A stretch of 64,000 nt of DNA from positions 1 to 64,000 of the forward strand of contig JAVTVJ010001852.1 in assembly GCA_034509425.1 (NCBI GenBank), in the 5' to 3' direction. Every line of letters begins with the position of its first letter. Position 1 is the stretch's first letter. The DNA comes from Eopsaltria australis (lineage: Eukaryota; Chordata; Aves; Passeriformes; Petroicidae). The notes beneath the pieces are model-generated. The model ran no database searches and was not told the DNA's origin. It saw only the letters and a list, made by a program, of their open reading frames with translations. A program made the position numbers and the translations under genes. This document shows, one piece after another, positions 12,561 to 64,000 of this stretch.

Positions 12561-13067
12561 GGCAGATGTGAAGCTGGGATGTTCGAGGCTGCTCCTGAAG
12601 CTGCTCAAAGCCCGGCCCGCAGGAGCCTCCGTGCAGCTTTGCCTCTCTCCTCTCTCTCCTTCTCTCAGAGCAGAGCTCCTGGGCTTTCTTTGTAGGTTTT
12701 TACTGTCCTAACCGGTTCCCTCACCGTGTGACAGCATCCTGGTCACCCTCACCCCGACAGGGACCCGGGGACACAGAGGGGACAGAGGAGAATCCTCACT
12801 GAACAAGGAGCTGTGATTATTCGCAGCCTGTGCGACAGCGAACACCTCTCCCAGCCCCGTTCTCCTGCTTAAAATCGCATTTTTTTGGCTACCTAGAAGC
12901 ACACAGCTCACCTGCCTTACCTGGGAAATGCCACTGGGATCGGAGAGAGCACCTGGATTTCAGGGATAACGCCGCGTTCCCTGTCCCAGGGCAGGACCCT
13001 GCGGGCACAGCCGGGAGTGGGGGGCTCCGTTCCCTAAACCGCAGCCCTGCGCTGCTCCCGAGGCTGC
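12561..13067. other. Intergenic sequence, no gene recognised
   Basis: This is moderately GC-rich sequence between the CpG block and the GTCT minisatellite. Nothing recognisable is present. Confidence 0.55.
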
Positions 13068-13630
13068 TCCGGCACATCGGGGATGTCTGTCTGTCCGTCC
13101 GCACATCGGGGATGTCTGTCTGTCCCCAAATCGGGGATGTCCGTCTGTGCGCACATTGGGGATGTCTGTCTGTCCGTCCGCGCATCGGGGATGTCTGTCT
13201 GTCTGTCCGCACATCGGGGATGTCTGTCTGTCTGTCCCCAAATCGGGGATGTCTGTCTGTCCCCACATCCGGGCTGTCTATCCGCACATCGGGGATGTCT
13301 GTCTGTCCCCAAATCGGGGATGTCTGTCTGTCCGCACATCGGGAATGTCTGCCTGTCTGTCCCCACATCCGGGCTGTCTGTCTATCCGCACATGGGGGAT
13401 GTCTGTCCGCACATCGGGGCTGTCTGTCTGTCTGTTTGTCCCCACATCGGGGCTGTCTGTCTGTTTGTCCCCACATCGGGGCTGTCTGTCTGTCCCCACA
13501 TCGGGGCTGTCTGTCTGTCTGTCTGTCCCCACATCGGGGATGTCTGTCTGTCTGTCCGCACATCGCGGATGTCTGTCTGTCTGTCCGCACATCGGGGATG
13601 TCTGTCTGTCTGTCCGCACATCCCGCCTGT
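13068..13630. repeat. ACATCGGGGATGTCTGTCTGTC minisatellite
   Basis: About 20 units of 24-37 bp alternate a fixed core (CACATCGGGGATG or CACATCGGGGCTG) with a GTCT run of variable length. Unit length therefore changes by slippage of an internal tetranucleotide inside a longer repeat. The array ends about 240 bp from the predicted ARHGEF9 cleavage site. Long open frames on both strands across it (up to 333 codons) are artefacts. The core carries one CpG per unit. Confidence 0.95.
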
Positions 13631-13869
13631 CCCCCGCACTGCGAGCCGGGCAGAGCGCAGGCTCTGGCAGGATTTACACCCGAGTTCGATCCGAGCAGCC
13701 CCTGCCCGGGGCTCTGTCCTCAATCAATCCGCACTAAGCAGGGGCAGGGGGATTTTCCCAGGACAATCTTTTTTTGTTGTTGTTTTTGCCTCGGTGGCCC
13801 CACCCCGTGCTCAGCCTCGGGACAAGGGTGACCCCGCTCTGAGGAAAATGATTTAAAATGCCTTCAGAT
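13631..13869. other. Short intergenic gap before the ARHGEF9 3' end
   Basis: GC-rich at first, then AT-rich as the predicted 3' UTR begins. It contains no gene. Confidence 0.5.
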
Positions 13870-13884
13870 GCCTTTTCACTTCTT

Positions 13885-13890
13885 TTTATT
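13885..13890 (-). promoter_or_regulatory. ARHGEF9: Distal polyadenylation signal (AATAAA) of ARHGEF9
   Basis: The minus strand reads AATAAA here, the last canonical signal before the sequence turns into GC-rich intergenic repeats. Cleavage would be expected 10-30 bp further on, at about 13855-13875. The pairing with this gene is inferred from position. Confidence 0.65.
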
Positions 13891-14636
13891 TAATTCCATA
13901 AATATTTTCATAAGGCTCAGTGTCTTTACAACACTTTTTTAAACACTTTTTTTTTTTGTTTGTTTTATACACACAACTTTGACACTTGTTTGACAGGGTC
14001 AAACAGTCCAATATAAACAAAATAATAAAACTGGCAAGTGCGGATCAGCTGGGTTACCAAAATCCTTTTTTTTTTTCTTTTTTTTTTCTTTTTTTTTTTG
14101 CTCTTACTGTTAAAACCCCAAAAGCACTAAAATATCAGTATTTGGCTTCAAACTAGAATTTTAAAAACCTTTTTTTTTTTTTTTTTTAAATTCTCTGCTA
14201 CAAGTCCCTGTCGTCATAGTGCCTTTAAGCTCCTACAGACTCTTCTTTTCTTCTTAAGGAAAAATAAGCTTGGTGATGCCATGCAGAACTTACAATAGCT
14301 ACTAAATATACATGTTCCCTGAAATGTAGCTGCAATGAAAAGATGACAGAGCATAAAGAGAACAAAACCAGAAACCCAAAGCACCACAGTGTACTATCAA
14401 TAACATTGCAATGGACGGCTGGTGCTCATCCAGAAACTGAAACAAATTTCAAATATATTTCTCTATGTAGTATTTTCTATTTACAACTGTTAGATGCACC
14501 TAGGTTGGTTCTTGTTTGACTTTTTGGAGAGGGTGGGGAGGCGAAAGTCTTGAATTTAGATCCTCTGTTCTAGTGTCTAGGTTAAGGGTAATGCATGTCA
14601 TTTACCTAGGGAAGAGGGTTTCTTTTTATTTTTTTT

Positions 14637-14653
14637 TATATATATATATATAG
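14637..14653. repeat. AT dinucleotide run
   Basis: A short TA/AT run follows a T-tract inside the predicted 3' UTR. Confidence 0.9.
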
Positions 14654-15245
14654 ATTCAGCCAGAGAAATACCGTAAACATGTAAGTTTGTTACAACTCTC
14701 TTGTTTCTGCATATGGAATGGGAAGTGGGTTCCTCCTGTCTGGCATTGGGATGAAAAGTCTGTATCAGATGCTCAGTCAAGTCACCCCCATCTGCACGGG
14801 CGCTGCTCCCAGCGCTGTCACACCCACGCTGCAGCCCCGCTCCCTGCTGGGACAGCCACAGCAGGGGCTCAACTGGGACCCAGTGCTGGTTCTTCTTTGT
14901 GCCAATGCTCCATCTCCTGCAGCACCTTGGCAATTTTATGGAGGGGAAGAGCTTTCTTGAAGGCCGAGGGCCAAGCCCCCCGTCCCTGCGGCCGCTGTGC
15001 CAGCGCCAGCGCGAGCCCCGGGCGGGCTCCCACTTTAACAAAGAAGCTGCGAGTCCAACAAGTGGCCTTGTCAGATCTTGATTTATGATGCAAATAATGG
15101 TGTGGCGGTGGTGTTTCTTTTTTCCTAGTGCTGAATATTTAGGAAGCATCTTCTCATAAAAATTATGGATGTCTCATTCTCACTCTCTGAGGCACAAAAC
15201 AGTAAATGAACAGGCTTAACTAATGTGCTTGTTACTTGGTTGGTT

Positions 15246-15267
15246 TTTTTTTTTTTTTTTTTTTTTC
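15246..15267. repeat. Poly-T tract (poly-A on the transcript strand)
   Basis: A T homopolymer of about 22 bases sits in the predicted 3' UTR. It would be an internal poly-A in the mRNA and could cause false 3' ends in oligo-dT primed libraries. Confidence 0.9.
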
Positions 15268-15338
15268 CCTAAGCAATTAAAAAGGCAAAAGGAGTAAGTG
15301 AAATTTTCATCATGTTGACAACATTTTGGAATCTCTCT

Positions 15339-15361
15339 TTCTCTCTCTCTCTCTCTCTCTG
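15339..15361. repeat. CT dinucleotide microsatellite
   Basis: An uninterrupted CT run of about 11 units lies within the predicted 3' UTR; on the transcript it reads as GA repeats. Confidence 0.95.
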
Positions 15362-16336
15362 CCTCTCCCCAGCCATTCAGAAAGAGTAAAACATTTCAGT
15401 TAACTGACGAGAACCCATCTCATGCACTACTTTAAACACCCATTCTGTTAAAGGAACAAAACAATATTTGCTATGAACCCCATAGTAAAATCTGGCCATA
15501 AAAATTCAAAGATACAAAAGAGCATAAAAATCATTTCTGATATAAAATTGGGTTGCTTCCTATTTGGGATTCCTGGTATTTGGCTGCTGCCTGTCACAGA
15601 GGGGCCACTCCTCCTCTCCAAAACACTAATCTGGCTTTGCTGGTTATTGATAGTTTCTAGATTATTCAAAAGTAGAAGAGAGATTATTTTTGGATTAAAA
15701 TAAAAATAATGCCACCCTTGCAATATGCCCTGAAATAAAACAGGCTCCATGGAAACAATGAGATCACGCTCTCTGCTCTTCCCATTCACTTGGATTTCTT
15801 TCTTAGGGGCAAAAAAAAAAAAACCAAAAAAAAAAAACTATCTCCACACTCTGTCCTGGGGTGCTTATGTGGTGGATCAGATTCCAAAGAAAATGACAAA
15901 TACTGTGATCAATCACTTCATCCCTCATTTTCAAAGGAGCTTGCAGAACAGCTCTGCAAAGATTTCAAGTTCATCTTCTAAATCTGGTTAAACAGTCTCA
16001 TTTGCCCTAGGAAAAAAAAAAATCCTCCTCCTGACAATGGTCTGTTTTATAAGCTTAAGCATAAGCTCCTGCACTTGCAAACAAATGTACTTAAGGCTGA
16101 AATTGTAGGAAGTGTCTTTAAAAACAGAGCTGTGAATCTCCAGAGGGAGAAAAAGAGAGAGAAAGAGCCGTGGAGGGTTGGGCTGGTCCATCACTCCAGA
16201 GCCACTGCGGGAGCCACGCAGGGGCCTGGGCTGGAGCAGCCCCAGCTGGGACTGGGGCACAGAACCACACTGCCCAGTCCCCCCACAGCTCCTGCAAGGA
16301 GGGCAGCCCTCAGCTCCCCTGCACCTTGGGGTTTAT

Positions 16337-16400
16337 CTCATCTCATCTCATCTCATCTCATCTCTTCTCATCTCATCTCATCTCTTCTCATCTCATCTCA
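16337..16400. repeat. TCTCA pentanucleotide microsatellite
   Basis: About twelve near-perfect copies of TCTCA (with a few TCTTC variants) occur inside the predicted 3' UTR; the transcript strand reads GAGAT. The length is likely to vary between individuals. Confidence 0.95.
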
Positions 16401-17462
16401 GGTGAGCACTCCCAGGGCTGGGGCTCGGATCCTCTGCTAACGGGGCAGCGCTCGGGGGGCTCGGCGTGGGGCGGGCACTGAGAGCAGCCACGCGCCTCAC
16501 TTTTGGGGTCACTGCTCCTGCAAATGGCAATCAGGGATTCGTATGGGGGCTGCTGTGCAGGCTGAGTGGGGCCAAAGGATGGGACCTTAGTTCCTGAAGA
16601 CAGAAAACTGGCCGCCTGTCGGAGCCTCGGAGCCAATTTTCCTCTCTGCGATGGAGGCATGAAGCCGTCGGGTTTTAAGCTTTTATCTTTGCATGGGAAA
16701 CAAAGATAGGAGTGGGCTTTTCAAGTGTCTCAGCTTGAAAAGAAAATAAATCAAAGATAAGCCCACAGAAACAAAGCAAAAAGAAGAAAAGCCCCTGATT
16801 CTCTTTTCTCAGTCTTACTCCGAGTGCGAACAAATCACACCGAATTGAGAAAAAGACAAGTGCTTAAAAAAAAAAAATGCAAAAAAAACCAAACTGAGGA
16901 AAACCCATCCCTCACTTCCTAAACAGCTGCTTGCCCTTCTGCTGGGTTTCACCTGCCCACGAGAGAACAGCTAAAGCCAGAGAAATACTGCGCAGCAGAG
17001 CGGGAGCACGGGGAGCACATCCAGACAGGCACGAGTCAGACCAGGGGATGCAGGACGGGGACAGCGCCCGGCCCGGGCTGGGGACTCGGGGACAGCCACG
17101 GGAGGGACGGAGAGGAGGGAGAGGGAGCAGAGACCTCCCAGCACTCCAAAAAACAAACAACAACCCCCCCCCAACCCCCCATAAATAAAACCAAAGAAAA
17201 TATACACCAATGTAGTCCATGAGGAAGTTCCATGACGGAGTCACACAAGCGAGAAAGCATTCTGGGATGCCAATGACGACTCGGATGGAAATGAAGGAAA
17301 ACAGGAAAAAAAAAAACCAACAACAACAACAACAAAAAGAGAAGTCCGACCAATGGAGTAAAATAAAATAAAACAGGTCACATGGTTAGAAATCATTGGT
17401 GCTTCCTAGTATCTAGTAGCAGATTACTTCCCAAAAACAACAAAAAAAGTTTTTGGTCCTTC

Positions 17463-17536
17463 TATATATATACATATATGTATATATATTATTATTTTTA
17501 AAATGTGTGTATACATATATATATGTATATATATTT
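17463..17536. repeat. Two AT-rich palindromes early in the ARHGEF9 3' UTR
   Basis: Alternating TA, CA and GT steps form two nearly perfect palindromes at about 17463-17490 and 17510-17534, each centred on a CATATATG or ATATATAT core. They lie 110-190 bases past the stop codon. In RNA each could fold into an AU hairpin. They may simply be a microsatellite. Confidence 0.8.
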
Positions 17537-17647
17537 AGTTGCAACAGTGCTTCTCCGAAAAAAGGTCCATCTATAAATATAATTTTATTTATTTTTATTT
17601 TTTAAATTTTAGTTCTTTTAAGTTAAAATTCTCCATCTCTCTAGGTA

Positions 17648-63218
<45,571 letters not shown>

Positions 63219-64000
63219 CTGCAGGGCACAGGGACAGCACAGGGTTTATCCCCAGCTGGCTCTGGGAGATGTTGAATCCTCCTCTCCCCACCCCACTGGG
63301 CATCCCAGCCCACTGGGAACTGCCCGGTTCCATACTGGTGCAACCAGCCCCAAACCATGCCCCACACACTCCCCATCTCTGAGGGTACTGCCAGTGCTGG
63401 CTGCTTTGATCCCAAATATAAAATCATCCCCTGACTGGGGTGTGGATGCTGCCGAGAGCCCCAGAGCGAGATGGACACGAGTGAAACAGAGCAGCCTGAG
63501 CAAAACTGCAGCTACTGGTGGCAAGCACTGGGACCCCAGCCCCTGCCACCTCCAGCTGGGGTCTGCCTGACCAGGAAGATCCTCTGGGAGCAGGGACCAG
63601 CCCTTCCCAGGGGGCTGGATCAGAGATCTGAAGAGCACATCAGCACTGGGTGGTGTTTGTGGGGCTCTGTAAGCTGCCAGGGGCTGTGAAGGAGCCCTGC
63701 TTCCATTTCTCAGCAGATTTCCTCAGCTCCCAGGGACAGCCTGGCTCAGGCAAATCCCACATCTCAGCATCCTGGGGTGGGATCCCCAAACCATGGGATC
63801 CCCAAAGTGCATGGACAGGACACCCTGAGCACGTCTCCCAAAGCCTGGGGGGCTGAGGGCAGCTTGGGACAGCTGCACTGAGCACTGAAAATCCCAAAGA
63901 GCAGTGAAAAAGGATCACTGTGTTTTCAGCACTGAAGTTTCCTTCCAATACCAAATAAAAACCATCCACAGGAACTGCAAATTCCAGCTCTCTCCTGAGT
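63219..64000 (-). other. ARHGEF9: Start of the next upstream ARHGEF9 intron, no exon seen
   Basis: The exon carrying the SH3 domain (ending in the residues SFVR in human) is not present here, so it lies beyond the window. No mobile element or other gene was recognised in this segment. Confidence 0.7.

Larger units (their letters stand above)
13870..17647 (-). other. ARHGEF9: ARHGEF9 3' UTR (predicted)
   Basis: About 3.8 kb of AT-rich, non-coding sequence follows the stop codon and ends near a canonical polyadenylation signal. The composition changes sharply below about 13860, where GC-rich minisatellite sequence starts. On the transcript strand the region holds A-runs (T-runs on the plus strand at 14068-14100, 14169-14187 and 15246-15267), GA and AT dinucleotide runs and a GAGAT pentanucleotide run. 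Intermediate AATAAA signals are also present (plus-strand TTTATT at 14625-14630 and near 17585), so shorter forms are possible. The exact 3' end is inferred, not shown. Confidence 0.75.

Noticed and set aside
12830..13831. Open frame of 333 codons on the plus strand with Cys-Leu-Ser-Val repeats
   Set aside because: It reads through the GTCT minisatellite; the other frames and the other strand are also open.
17581..17600. Polyadenylation signal about 60 bases after the stop codon as the main 3' end
   Set aside because: It is AT-rich low complexity. The sequence continues with UTR-like composition for a further 3.7 kb to a better placed signal, though a minor short form cannot be excluded.

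Overview
This window is vertebrate nuclear DNA, almost certainly from a bird and probably a songbird. The signs are widely spaced coding exons with GT..AG splice sites, CR1-type LINE fragments, several solo LTRs of endogenous retroviruses, and many GC-rich minisatellites. There is no operon-like structure, no tRNA or rRNA gene and no CRISPR array.

One protein-coding gene is recognisable: ARHGEF9 (collybistin), a Cdc42 guanine-nucleotide exchange factor that works with gephyrin at inhibitory synapses. It lies on the minus strand. Eight coding exons run from 63218 down to the stop codon at 17648-17650. They join in frame to 453 residues and match residues 64-516 of the 516-residue human protein as I recall it. 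The first 63 residues (most of the SH3 domain) and the promoter lie beyond the right edge. The 3' UTR appears to run about 3.8 kb, to a polyadenylation signal at 13885-13890.

Layout: 1-13870 is intergenic sequence downstream of ARHGEF9. It holds an 11-bp T-rich satellite-like array (1325-2431), a solo LTR (6680-7125), a GTGTCCCC minisatellite (10262-10835), a CpG-rich block (about 12050-12560) and a GTCT-rich minisatellite (13068-13630). From 13870 to 17647 is the 3' UTR. From 17648 to 64000 are the exons, with introns that carry CR1 fragments, five further LTR-like elements, one MIR-like SINE and several tandem arrays. Three of these arrays lie within about 60 bp of a coding exon.

I found no new enzymatic or defence system. 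The most unusual structure is at 62702-63026. There the last 32-36 coding bases of an ARHGEF9 exon and its 5' splice site have been copied four more times into the adjoining intron, giving a row of potential decoy splice donors. Second is a nearly identical pair of LTRs in opposite orientation at 6680-7125 and 57769-58213, about 50 kb apart. Homologies were recognised by eye and from memory; no database search was run.
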